Source: Unio delphinus (lineage: Eukaryota > Mollusca > Bivalvia > Unionida > Unionidae). Taken from it: a stretch of 64,000 nucleotides of DNA. Each line of letters starts with the position of its first letter. The first letter of the stretch is position 1. Below are positions 12,143-20,154 of this stretch, one piece after another. A program made the translations under genes and the position numbers. The stretch spans positions 3,952,501 through 4,016,500 of the forward strand of contig JAQISU010000123.1 in the NCBI GenBank assembly GCA_029339505.1, written 5' to 3'. A model generated the notes under the pieces. That model was given only the letters and a program-made list of their open reading frames with translations, was not told the DNA's origin and did not search any database.

Positions 12143-12660
12143 ATGGATCTATATTGTGTGAAGTGTAAAACGCGTACTGGCACAGATGACTTGACGACGA
12201 TTACAACTAAAAATAACCGATCAGTTCTTTCTGGTAAATGCGTGCAATGTGGTACAAAGAAATTTAGATTTGTGTCTATGAGATCTGATTTAAAAAAAAA
12301 CGAGGAGGTGATATCGCAGCCAAATTGGCAAAGCTCCCTGGAACCCCATGGGCAAAGTACCCCGGAGAAAAGCACCTTCCAGGATATAGCTACTGTGGAC
12401 CGGGAACTAGACTTGATATCAGACTCAATGATCAAAATCAGTCCCGACCCGGTGAAGAACCAATAAACGCCATTGATAAGGCCTGTCACCTTCATGATGT
12501 TGCTTATAAAAGCAGCAATCTGCAAAACAGGCATCTCGCAGATGTGAAATTAATTCATGCGTTAAATGCTATTCCTGATAAATCCTTCAAAGAAAAATTG
12601 GCTTCATTTTTGATAAAATCGGCTATGAAAAGTAAATTGATGTTAGGTGCTGGTAATTAA
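12143..12660 (+). CDS. zinc-ribbon (DUF5679-like) + phospholipase A2, probable -1 frameshift product
   Basis: The first frame (12143-12466) encodes a zinc ribbon with CxxC pairs (YCVKC, CVQCG), resembling DUF5679. The second frame, ending at 12660, encodes a parvovirus-type PLA2: calcium-loop-like 'YCGPGTRLD' and catalytic 'HLHDVAYK'. The PLA2 frame has a stop just upstream and no ATG before its domain. The heptamer A_AAA_AAC (12295-12301) is in the correct phase, and a -1 slip there enters the PLA2 frame directly. The same arrangement is kept in E2. PLA2 in parvoviruses helps the particle leave endosomes; the same role is inferred here. Transcript slippage on the A9 run is the alternative. 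Confidence 0.85.
12295..12301 (+). promoter_or_regulatory. -1 ribosomal frameshift slippery heptamer
   Basis: A_AAA_AAC with zero-frame codons AAA and AAC of the zinc-ribbon frame (start 12143). A -1 slip continues CGA-GGA-GGT into the PLA2 domain. The downstream sequence is GC-richer and contains self-complementary CCATGG blocks, but I could not fold it. Confidence 0.7.
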
Positions 12661-12664
12661 TAAT

Positions 12665-13609
12665 ATGGAATCAATTTATTATTCCCCAAGAGGATACTGG
12701 AGGGGTAAATCAGCAGTCCATAAACTCGCTAGCGCTGCAAAAGTGAAAAAAACCACTGCGGCTAATTGGTTATCCAAACAGGCACTATGGCAAATTTATC
12801 TACCACCGCCTAAACAAATTCAATTCTCGCATTTTGATGTGACTGCTCCTAATGAAGTTCATCAGGCTGATATATTATTTTTGCCACATGATCGTGGTTA
12901 CAAATATGCGTTACCCGTAGTTGATATTGCAAGTCGATACAAAGAAGCAGAACCGTTAAAAACAAAATCAGCCACTGAAGTCGCTTCTGCATTTGAAAGG
13001 ATTTATCGACGAGGTCCTCTGCACTGGCCAAATCTATTGCAGGTTGATCCTGGCAAGGAATTTCAGGGTGCAGTGTTATCTACAATGAAACATCATAATG
13101 TCACCATACGACGAGGGCATACTGCGCTACATCGCGATCAGGCCATTGTAGAACGATTTAATCGGACGATTGCTGAGCGGTTATTTGGATATCAATACGC
13201 AAAAGAATTCATTCAAGAAAAGCGATCCCGTGAATGGGTTAAAAGATTACCATCTGTGATTACTGCACTGAATAACGAGATTACTAGAACAATCAACATG
13301 AAACCTATCAACGCGATTAAAAAGAAGTCAATACCCGTACAACCACAAAAAGATTTCAAAGAACCAATTCTTGGTAGTAATGTCATTGTGAGGTACTTAT
13401 ACGAACCAGGAGAGCTTGAAGGGGGTAGAAAAAGGGCTACTGATCTTATTTGGAGCGTCACTACGCATAAGATATCTAGTATAACACGATCAACTGGTAG
13501 ACCTCCAGTCTATAAACTGGATTCAACTGCCCCTCAGCGGGGTTTTACTCGACAACAACTACAAGTGATTCCCGAGGATACTCAATTGCCACCGCATGGT
13601 CTTAACTAG
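12665..13609 (+). CDS. retrovirus-like (rve) integrase
   Basis: Catalyses insertion of the element; the 5-bp target duplication fits this enzyme class. 314 residues from the ATG at 12665. The upstream in-frame extension starts without ATG and overlaps the PLA2 stop, so this start is preferred; it lies 4 bp after that stop. The N-terminal helical region (residues 20-40) ends 'WLSKQALWQIY', as in Polinton integrases. The DDE triad is Asp69 (HQAD), Asp128 (QVDPGKEF) and Glu163 (IVERFNRT), with 34 residues between the last two. The C-terminus (about 265-305) has the 'Y-K-L' and 'GFTRQQLQVI' pattern of the chromo/SH3-like tail. Ends tail-to-tail with the HNH frame, overlapping by 8 bp. Confidence 0.94.
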   Translation: MESIYYSPRGYWRGKSAVHKLASAAKVKKTTAANWLSKQALWQIYLPPPKQIQFSHFDVTAPNEVHQADILFLPHDRGYKYALPVVDIASRYKEAEPLKTKSATEVASAFERIYRRGPLHWPNLLQVDPGKEFQGAVLSTMKHHNVTIRRGHTALHRDQAIVERFNRTIAERLFGYQYAKEFIQEKRSREWVKRLPSVITALNNEITRTINMKPINAIKKKSIPVQPQKDFKEPILGSNVIVRYLYEPGELEGGRKRATDLIWSVTTHKISSITRSTGRPPVYKLDSTAPQRGFTRQQLQVIPEDTQLPPHGLN

Positions 13610-13825
13610 CACCGTTGCGTCTATTGCACTCAAGACAAGTCAGCATCACATTATTTCTGACATGACCGAGATTGTTATTTTTTCTGTCTACGGTGAATTG
13701 GCGAGGATCCTTATCCGAATACTGCCAACGCATTATACAATTGCAACTCGCGCAGTGATTATTCTGTTGTTTCTTCAAAGTGATTATTAGTTCAGCATCA
13801 ATATCAAATTCTCGTTGTTTTTTTT
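13602..13825 (-). CDS. HNH-type nuclease module at the polymerase-helicase 3' end (other frame)
   Basis: After the helicase, a -1 frame stays open to 13602 and encodes a compact HNH/zinc-finger-like domain: CxxC ('CASCN'), 'TVDRKNNNLGH' and 'TCLECNRR'. In E1 the switch from the helicase frame would occur on an A8 run that also forms A_AAA_AAC (minus strand, 13817-13823). In E2 the run is A9 and the frame is continuous across it. So this is either a C-terminal domain of the polymerase-helicase broken by a one-base change, or a programmed frameshift product. No ATG suits a separate gene in E1. Confidence 0.65.
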
Positions 13826-16800
13826 GTCCTGTTGTTTGTAACCGGAGAGTTTTTTATTAATGATGCTAACATCAATATCACTTATTGTTGTGTCATTATC
13901 ATCGAAAACAACTCTTCGAAGTTGATTTATGTTTCGTACTCTGGATACTGCGAGATAGACTAAATTTGACCATTCGATGTGATTATCCACCATCCAAACA
14001 ATTGTATTCGATATAGTCAATCCCTGTGAAGAGTGTATTGTTGCTGCGTATCCTAGCGTCCACGGGGATTTATTAGCACGCAATGCATCTTCAACGACAT
14101 TGATATCAACCAGCACAATATCATTTAATACGAGAATTTGTTTTTCACTCTGTCCTGGAATATCAACTTCAATATTCTGTTTTCGTGTATCCGATGGCCC
14201 ATAACAAAGGGGTACTGGAAGCGTTGCAAATTTTTCTTTATGCAATTCAAATAACTTCATCTGAAGTGTATCCCTGACTATTTTTCTACTTGCAATGATC
14301 AAATCGTTTGGTCTCCACGCTTCCCAGAAATCATTCATTGGAGTTTCTGAAATCACTTCACGCGCTATTTCGCATTGGATTCTATCCGGTTGTAATCTAA
14401 TTAGCGCTTTGAACTCGCGTAATCGTTCATCAAGTGATCTATAATCAGTGGTGATTTCTTCATAGTAGTCTACAAAACCCTTTAGCCATTCATGTGGAGA
14501 TGCACCGACAAATGGTGGTGGTTGGCCGTGATCCCCGCACATGACGACTTTTGTGTTTTTGTTTAACAACCACTCAAGAAATGTTTTTAATACATCTAAT
14601 GACACTGTGCATATTTCATCCCAAATTATGATTTCAGGAATGAATTTATCACCCATACGCTCAGGAGTCCATTTGTCACCCTTCCATCGAAAAAAACTGT
14701 GATAAGTGCAAGCATTTACCCCTCGTTGTATCATCTCTCTGGCAAGTCTGTGAGTCGGTGTTAGCACAATCATGTTAGAAACGCTAGCGTTTCCACGACG
14801 AAATAATTCAATTGCACGAGTTGTCTTTCCTGACCCACCACAACCGTTTAAATAAACTGTCTTATATCTACATACTGGATCAGATACCGGTGGTGCATTA
14901 GAAAGTTCTGATTGAATTTCAATACGGTTACAACAAAGATATTTATCATCCATGGCAACGTCTGCGGATTCACAATACTCATGTAGCATCTCCTTTTTAA
15001 ATCGCCAACGCCCCCAATTTTCTTCGGGATCTGTGAATGCCGCTACAGCTGATTTGTACTTATTGTGTATATACATCGAATCAGTGGCCACTCTAACCGC
15101 GGTATTAGGAAATCTATTTATCATCGAAAATAGATTAATAGAAGCATAGGCTAACATTGAACTTCTCAAATGTGTGTACTGGGAATTATATCCATCACAG
15201 TAGGTAACAACCGTACCTAATTTCTCACCATTGGATAGAAAAGCATCCTTACGGGATACAAGTTTTCCCTGTTTCATTAAATCCGCTACAATAAAATCGT
15301 ATTCAGCGACATCTATGATCAACCGCGAAGAATATTTTGCGTTGTCGTATCGTTCACCCTGGGTAAATTTACCGATTATTCTTCTTCCGAGATCTTTTGC
15401 TTGTTCTTTTTTAATTTCAAATAACTTCTTAGACCAATTTATGATTTCTTCTTCACTGAAATCTGGAAACTGTTTTCGTAGTTCGTTGATCATTCTATCT
15501 AGATCGGGTTGTGGTAGCCAAACTTCTTTCTGAGCTCGATAGCATATAATAGCCTCGGAAACAATCAACGATATTAGCATACCACAATCAATCATATATC
15601 TCAATAGCACTATTGGTATCCAGGCCTTTTCAGATAGGTGTCTACCGAGCCAAACATAACTACACGGATGTAATCCTGACGCTAATTCAAATGATATCAC
15701 ACGAGCGAATCCGGTTAAATCAAAATCAGGCAATGGTCCATTAATCGCAACACGAGTCATTTCATGCGTGGGGTGTCCAAATCGTTTAAAGTACTCAGCG
15801 CATTCCCCATATCCGAGAAAACTTCCGGGATAACACGCGGATATATCAATTGAAATCATACCATCACGTGAGTATTTCGTATTCCACAGTCCTCCATGAC
15901 CAAATTCGACGCAACTCAATTTAACATCCTCGAGAAAATCACTTCGTGTTGGACGCCATGAGTTTTTTTCTCTTGCGAAGTGAGCTACCACTGATGGAAT
16001 AGTAAAACTATCCGTGAGTAGTTTTTCATGGGAATTCTCCGGTGAAAAATCACTAGCGATTTTTCTCATTCTGTTATCTAATTCTTCAACGCGATATAAT
16101 TCACCATTCGGTTTTACAAATTGATCGAATTCTTCATCACTTCTAAGTAGCCACACTGACACAGGATCATCCTTACACAACGCATGAATAGCATCAAATA
16201 ATCTCTCTTCATAGAAAACATCCCCGACGAACTCCTTGGGGATATATCTCACGGTTCGTTCTCGTGGAAATATTGTTACCGCAGGTGTCCACGCGTGTTT
16301 GTTATGATCAATAATCTGTATTGGGGCTCCTCGCGATTGATATTTCGGTTCGTATAATACTTCTCCGGTTATTGTTGTTACTGATATTGGGAATTTTAAT
16401 GATGCTTCTAATTTAGCTATATCAGAAATCTTTGCACCGTGCTGTTTCACTGTCAGTTCCCACTCGGTTATTTTCCTACGTCGCAGATCAGTTAGTTTAT
16501 TTCCTCGGGATGCATTTGTGAAGTGTTCTATTTTTCGTTCTGCTACACAATTCAGTGAACTAGAATATTTCATAGGAGCTAGTTTTGCGATATCGGGTTT
16601 ATCATTTAACGGATATATCCCATAAACAATTGCTGTTACGGGATAAGATCTTTCGTAGTATGGCTTATCGATTCCTGTTAGAATTCCTGGTTTGGAATCT
16701 CTACTCACAATGACAGCTTTTTTATTCTTGTGGATTGGTTCAAATTTATCCCTAATAATCCATTTACCATCGACTTCGATAATGAATTTGATTCGGAAAA

Positions 16801-17107
16801 AATGCCGTTTTTCCCCAACACGTGAAATTATCACTGTTGCTTTTTCATCATTCATGGTAGCGTCAACAACACCATCAATTCGAAATGTTGACCAACAATA
16901 AGATGCTCCATCACGCTTAAATTCATTAAAACAGTCTCTGATTTTACTAATCATGGCTTTATCAAGAATTGTATTCTTTGGTGTATTAGAAACTATATCG
17001 AGATTGAATTGAGCATCTTTCCAGGGGTAATCTCTCTTGGACGTTTTTTTTGGTTTATCGAGATTAAATCTAGGATTGATTTTCAATAATCTCTTAAACT
17101 CTTTCAT
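13787..17107 (-). CDS. family-B-like DNA polymerase fused to SF1 helicase
   Basis: Predicted replicative enzyme of the element. Polymerase palm motifs: 'DISACYPG' at residues 421-428 (motif A, DxxSLYP type), 'GRRIIGKFTQG' at about 574-584 (motif B position) and 'ATDSMYI' at 674-680 (motif C). A complete SF1 helicase of Pif1/RecD type follows: Walker A GCGGSGKT 755-762, Asp-Glu at 830-831, 'GDHGQ' 858-862, 'TIHSSQG' 1023-1029 and 'YLAVSRVR' 1051-1058. This start is the last of several in-frame repeat methionines. The upstream repeat block (to 17522) is in another frame in E1, but continuous in E2. Classical Polinton PolB proteins do not, as far as I know, carry this helicase. Confidence 0.88.
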   Translation of the reverse strand: MKEFKRLLKINPRFNLDKPKKTSKRDYPWKDAQFNLDIVSNTPKNTILDKAMISKIRDCFNEFKRDGASYCWSTFRIDGVVDATMNDEKATVIISRVGEKRHFFRIKFIIEVDGKWIIRDKFEPIHKNKKAVIVSRDSKPGILTGIDKPYYERSYPVTAIVYGIYPLNDKPDIAKLAPMKYSSSLNCVAERKIEHFTNASRGNKLTDLRRRKITEWELTVKQHGAKISDIAKLEASLKFPISVTTITGEVLYEPKYQSRGAPIQIIDHNKHAWTPAVTIFPRERTVRYIPKEFVGDVFYEERLFDAIHALCKDDPVSVWLLRSDEEFDQFVKPNGELYRVEELDNRMRKIASDFSPENSHEKLLTDSFTIPSVVAHFAREKNSWRPTRSDFLEDVKLSCVEFGHGGLWNTKYSRDGMISIDISACYPGSFLGYGECAEYFKRFGHPTHEMTRVAINGPLPDFDLTGFARVISFELASGLHPCSYVWLGRHLSEKAWIPIVLLRYMIDCGMLISLIVSEAIICYRAQKEVWLPQPDLDRMINELRKQFPDFSEEEIINWSKKLFEIKKEQAKDLGRRIIGKFTQGERYDNAKYSSRLIIDVAEYDFIVADLMKQGKLVSRKDAFLSNGEKLGTVVTYCDGYNSQYTHLRSSMLAYASINLFSMINRFPNTAVRVATDSMYIHNKYKSAVAAFTDPEENWGRWRFKKEMLHEYCESADVAMDDKYLCCNRIEIQSELSNAPPVSDPVCRYKTVYLNGCGGSGKTTRAIELFRRGNASVSNMIVLTPTHRLAREMIQRGVNACTYHSFFRWKGDKWTPERMGDKFIPEIIIWDEICTVSLDVLKTFLEWLLNKNTKVVMCGDHGQPPPFVGASPHEWLKGFVDYYEEITTDYRSLDERLREFKALIRLQPDRIQCEIAREVISETPMNDFWEAWRPNDLIIASRKIVRDTLQMKLFELHKEKFATLPVPLCYGPSDTRKQNIEVDIPGQSEKQILVLNDIVLVDINVVEDALRANKSPWTLGYAATIHSSQGLTISNTIVWMVDNHIEWSNLVYLAVSRVRNINQLRRVVFDDNDTTISDIDVSIINKKLSGYKQQDKKNNENLILMLN
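14778..14793. repeat. 16-bp perfect palindrome inside polymerase-helicase gene
   Basis: GAAACGCTAGCGTTTC, encoding part of a variable loop soon after Walker A. E2 has a different palindrome at the same place (43910-43925). One of the dispersed micro-palindromes described in the findings. Confidence 0.85.
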
Positions 17108-17522
17108 GTTTCCGTCTATTGGACGTTTTTTTGGGTTTATCGAGATTAAATCTAGGATTGATTTTGTTACGTTTTTTGGGTCTATCGAGATTAAATCTAG
17201 GATTGATTTTTAATAATCTCTTAAACTCTTTCATGTTTCCGTCTATTGGACGTTTTCTGGGTTTATCGAGATTAAATCTAGGATTGATTTTCAATAATCT
17301 CTTAAACTCTTTCATGTTTCCGTCTCTTGGACGTTTGTTACGTTTTTTGGGTCTATCGAGATTAAATCTAAAATTGATTTTCAATAATCTCTTAAACTCT
17401 TTCATGTTTCCGTCTATTGGACGTTTTTTTGGTCTATCGAGATTAAATCTAGGATTGATTTTTAATAATCTCTTAAACTCCTTATCAGCATTTTTCGAAG
17501 GCGTTCTCCTTAATTCCCTCAT
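17094..17522 (-). CDS. N-terminal basic repeat block of the polymerase-helicase (frame-shifted in E1)
   Basis: Four to five copies of a unit of about 30 residues built on 'EFKRLLKINPRFNLD' and a basic tail ('RPKKRNKRPRDGNMK'). The basic tail looks like a nuclear localisation signal. In E2 the same block is fused in frame to the polymerase. In E1 an A-run in the penultimate unit shifts the frame, but each unit supplies a new ATG, so the polymerase can restart at 17107. The likely full-length start is the ATG at 17522 (MREL), equivalent to the E2 start; the longer upstream frame to 17573 lacks support in E2. Confidence 0.7.
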   Translation of the reverse strand: MRELRRTPSKNADKEFKRLLKINPRFNLDRPKKRPIDGNMKEFKRLLKINFRFNLDRPKKRNKRPRDGNMKEFKRLLKINPRFNLDKPRKRPIDGNMKEFKRLLKINPRFNLDRPKKRNKINPRFNLDKPKKTSNRRKHERV

Positions 17523-17546
17523 GCTATAATTAAAACAAGCATTTAA

Positions 17547-17927
17547 ATGAAAGATTTTTATATAATGAATCACTGCAAGTGGCTTATGATTGGATCAGTA
17601 ACCCCGTGTAACAAATCATGCAGAAATGAGTTTTGTGGGTATCATATGCAAAGCTATCGTCGTGGAAGCCTTGGTCCGTTACCTTGTATTCTATGTGGAG
17701 TTGGGGTCAGGGGAAAATCTCAGTTGTGTCTAAATTGCGGTGGTAAGCGATACAGGGAGTTGAAGCGATATTATGATAAAAGAATAAAAAATGGACAATC
17801 AATCAGAAATTTTGACCCTGAAAAGGTCCTTGACCCTGACAACATCAAGGATAAAATCATAAGAACCCCTCAAGACTACATTGAAAGATTCATTATTGAA
17901 CCAAACGATGAATTAGACAAACAATAG
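17547..17927 (+). CDS. Cys-rich zinc-ribbon protein, E1 only
   Basis: 126 residues (or 120 from the second ATG at 17565). Cys pairs CNKSC, FCGYH, PCILCG and LCLNCGG suggest two zinc-binding knuckles, followed by a charged tail. The function is unknown; such proteins often bind nucleic acid. It diverges from the polymerase gene across about 24 bp. In E2 nearly the whole gene is deleted, leaving the first 12 or so codons joined to sequence matching the last few, which suggests it is dispensable. Confidence 0.7.
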   Translation: MKDFYIMNHCKWLMIGSVTPCNKSCRNEFCGYHMQSYRRGSLGPLPCILCGVGVRGKSQLCLNCGGKRYRELKRYYDKRIKNGQSIRNFDPEKVLDPDNIKDKIIRTPQDYIERFIIEPNDELDKQ

Positions 17928-17939
17928 TATAATATATAA

Positions 17940-18431
17940 ATGAACCAAGAATTCAGACCACACCCTGTGATCACAAATTATGAAGCATCAAGTGATGGTG
18001 TTGTAAGAAACCGCAGACTGAAGAAACCAGTTGGTTCTGTGAATAATCAAGGGTATTTGATGTTTGGTGCTGGAAAGAAGACATATTACTGCCATCGTTT
18101 CGTGTACGAGTGTTTCCATGGATTGATCGAGGATGATTCTGTCATTGATCACAAGGATTCTAATCCGAAAAACAATTCTTTATCAAACCTGCAAGCTATC
18201 ACACAAAGTGAGAATTTGAAAAGAGGAGAGACTGGCACTTGTTCAAATAAAGCGAGACCCGTAAAATCTTTGAATACAATAACTAACGAAGAAAAAATAT
18301 TTCAATCATTATATGAAGCCGGTAGGCACTTCGATATTTGTAGAGCCTCAGTACGATATGTTGCAGAGGGGGTTTATCGATCTGCATTTTCAAAAAATCG
18401 CGGACAGAAAATTAAATTTAGTTATGTCTAA
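17940..18431 (+). CDS. HNH homing-type endonuclease (NUMOD4/HNH/NUMOD1-like)
   Basis: 163 residues. The N-terminus 'NYEASSDGVVRNRR' is NUMOD4-like. The HNH core has 'HRFVYECFHG', 'VIDHKDSNPKNN' and 'SLSNLQAIT'. The C-terminus with 'ARPVKSLNTITNEEKIF' and 'SLYEAGRHFDICRASVRYVAEG' is NUMOD1-like, a DNA-binding helix-turn-helix. Such nucleases cut DNA site-specifically and spread themselves; they are typical of phage and giant-virus genomes. No intron surrounds it, so it is free-standing. Present in both copies with more divergence than its neighbours. The start 12 bp after the zinc-ribbon stop is kept in E2. Confidence 0.88.
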   Translation: MNQEFRPHPVITNYEASSDGVVRNRRLKKPVGSVNNQGYLMFGAGKKTYYCHRFVYECFHGLIEDDSVIDHKDSNPKNNSLSNLQAITQSENLKRGETGTCSNKARPVKSLNTITNEEKIFQSLYEAGRHFDICRASVRYVAEGVYRSAFSKNRGQKIKFSYV

Positions 18432-18475
18432 TGCGTCATATTTTTCATTTAGAAATATATCATTATTATAGAATA

Positions 18476-18832
18476 ATGAATTCTGAAAACATGAATAGCA
18501 TCATATCCGAGATTTCAAAATTGAAAAGTTGGGATATTGAACTATCAGATGGGTTAAATCCTGATCAAATCATGTCTGATTTTCAGGATATAGAATACGG
18601 AGTTAACAACAATAAATATATGCTACCAAAGAAGTATGCGCTCATCAAAAGAATTCAGAATTCTTTTCGGGACTCTCTCGCATTTTCCAGTGACGTAAGT
18701 GTGTTCGCTCCGTTGTATACCATCGTAGAACGAATACGAAAAGAATTGGGGTACGAATACGAATTGAAAAAGGAGGTTAATTCTAAAGTTAGAAACCTAC
18801 GGGCGTTAATTCAAGAAAATGAACAATTTTGA
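18476..18832 (+). CDS. small acidic/helical protein of unknown function
   Basis: 118 residues from the ATG at 18476 (MNSENMN); the upstream 15-codon extension is not kept in E2. Predicted mostly helical with many charged residues and 'YALIKRIQNS' and 'LYTIVERIRKELGYEYELKKEV' segments. No family recognised. It lies between the nuclease and the non-coding block before the structural genes and is about 96% identical in E2, so it is under constraint or recently shared. Confidence 0.7.
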   Translation: MNSENMNSIISEISKLKSWDIELSDGLNPDQIMSDFQDIEYGVNNNKYMLPKKYALIKRIQNSFRDSLAFSSDVSVFAPLYTIVERIRKELGYEYELKKEVNSKVRNLRALIQENEQF

Positions 18833-19080
18833 TTGACCAACCATTTATCATTATTTGATTGTGACCGTCCCTCATAGAGATTTTAATTTTTTTTTTAGCA
18901 TTTTTTGATTAAAACTGTTGAAATCAGTGAATAAAAAATTGATGGCTGGTTCAGATTGATCAATGGAAAAGTGGGGAAATCCTTATAAAAAATAAATAAT
19001 ATCACACTTTCCCCATCAATGATAGAGATGTTAAAACACTTCCACGATGGTGTTAGGTCGGATTGAAAAATTGTTTTGCA
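18833..19080. promoter_or_regulatory. non-coding block with invertible stem-loop before the structural genes
   Basis: The only sizeable non-coding stretch inside E1. It contains inverted arms tggggaaa (18972-18979) and tttcccca (19008-19015) around an AT-rich loop. In E2 the equivalent stem-loop (47762-47816) carries the loop in the opposite orientation and a changed but still paired stem. This may be a replication or transcription control site. Confidence 0.5.
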
Positions 19081-19111
19081 ATTGAAAAATTGTTTCTGAT
19101 TTCAAATAATG
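19081..19111 (+). promoter_or_regulatory. 31-bp start-codon leader motif, copy 1
   Basis: The block running 'attgaaaaattgtttctga...caaataATG' ends on the start codon of the structural gene at 19109 and is repeated exactly at 20155-20185 before the next gene. Both are also in E2 with one or two changes. A late-promoter or leader element is inferred. Confidence 0.6.
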
Positions 19112-20142
19112 GTCAATGAAGCATTAACAACCCGATTGGCTCGTGAACGACTGGATGCAATCAGGAGATTTGTACCAATTCGAGACTCTGTCAGGAATAA
19201 ACTGCAACAACGACAGAGTCTTCAGACTGATTTTGCTGCGGGATCTGAAGAATTGTTTAAACCAGTAACCACAGCAACGAAACAGATAGTGTCAACAATC
19301 TCTGAAGAAGGAAAAAAACAAGAAGAGTCTTTTCTTCCTGTGTTAGAAAAAATAGCAAAAAGAACTAAACAAACAAAAAAATCATTGAAAACACTTCCTC
19401 AGGATATATCAACCGCTTCAGAACAACAACGAGAACTTCAAGAAGATATCCCCCACCCGAATTTCAAGAAGAAGTGGAGGATACTACTACTAGTGGACGA
19501 GTTGCATTCAATGAAAAAGTTCTTCCCGGTAAATTAGATGAATTGAGAAAAAAAAAATTTGATTCTATGGAAAAATTAGCCGAATTTGTCACTAGGAGTT
19601 TTCATCAGAGAAGAAAATATATTTACGATGATTATAATCTTCCCCCTAAAAAAGATTGGTATAGGGAGTTATATCGTATACTATCAGGTTCCTCTCAAGC
19701 AAAAAGAGATGATAAAACATTTCAGGAATATATGGCAGCAATAAAAAAAGCTGAATCATCTATAGGGGAGCAATCGGATACCGGATTTCTTAGACTACCA
19801 GAACAATCAAAATTTATTGATATAACACAATCCCCCCAACCGATGAAAATAACGAGAGAAGCTGATCATGAAAAAGGTGCAACCGGTATCACTGATAAAA
19901 CCAAAGGATTTTCAGGCAGTGGTTTAGTTGGAAACTCTTCGGGTTTCTGTCCTGGTAGTGTTATCAATGATATATCACGATTAGAAGTTCTTGTAGGAGG
20001 TTTCCGAGCTGGAAATAACTCACCGGAAATAATTAATGAAGCAGCTGATATCTGTAGACGATTATTTCAGGGTGGTATCATGGATATCAGCACATATCGA
20101 GATTTCATTGACGAGATAGCAAATGGGTATCATAGTGACTGA
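19109..20142 (+). pseudogene. structural/minor protein, split by a frame break in E1
   Basis: The N-terminal frame 19109-19537 ('NEALTTRLARERLDAIRRF') and C-terminal frame 19474-20142 ('SRLEVLVGGFRAGNNSPEI') are one protein in E2 (47928-48896). In E1 a C5 run near 19450-19455 is where the frames separate, consistent with one base lost (or a sequencing error). The ends are nearly identical to E2, but the middle (about residues 55-260) is unrelated in sequence. The C-terminal 'GNNSPE..NEAADICRRLFQGG' motif resembles proteins of cnidarian/mollusc Polinton-type elements; the exact role is unknown. Confidence 0.7.
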
Positions 20143-20154
20143 ATTGAAAAGTCA

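Noticed and set aside
12325..12660. An integrated parvovirus (PLA2 domain)
   Set aside because: There is no parvovirus replication protein or capsid; PLA2 is part of the provirus and repeated in E2.
12665..13609. A retrovirus or LTR retrotransposon
   Set aside because: No reverse transcriptase, gag or LTRs nearby; the integrase sits among Polinton-type genes inside long TIRs.
14952..15533. Plus-strand frames opposite the polymerase gene
   Set aside because: They are shadows of the minus-strand coding region and carry no recognisable domain.
17940..18431. Bacterial or phage contamination because of the HNH homing-type gene
   Set aside because: The gene is in the same place in two independent proviruses flanked by eukaryotic transposons and SINEs.
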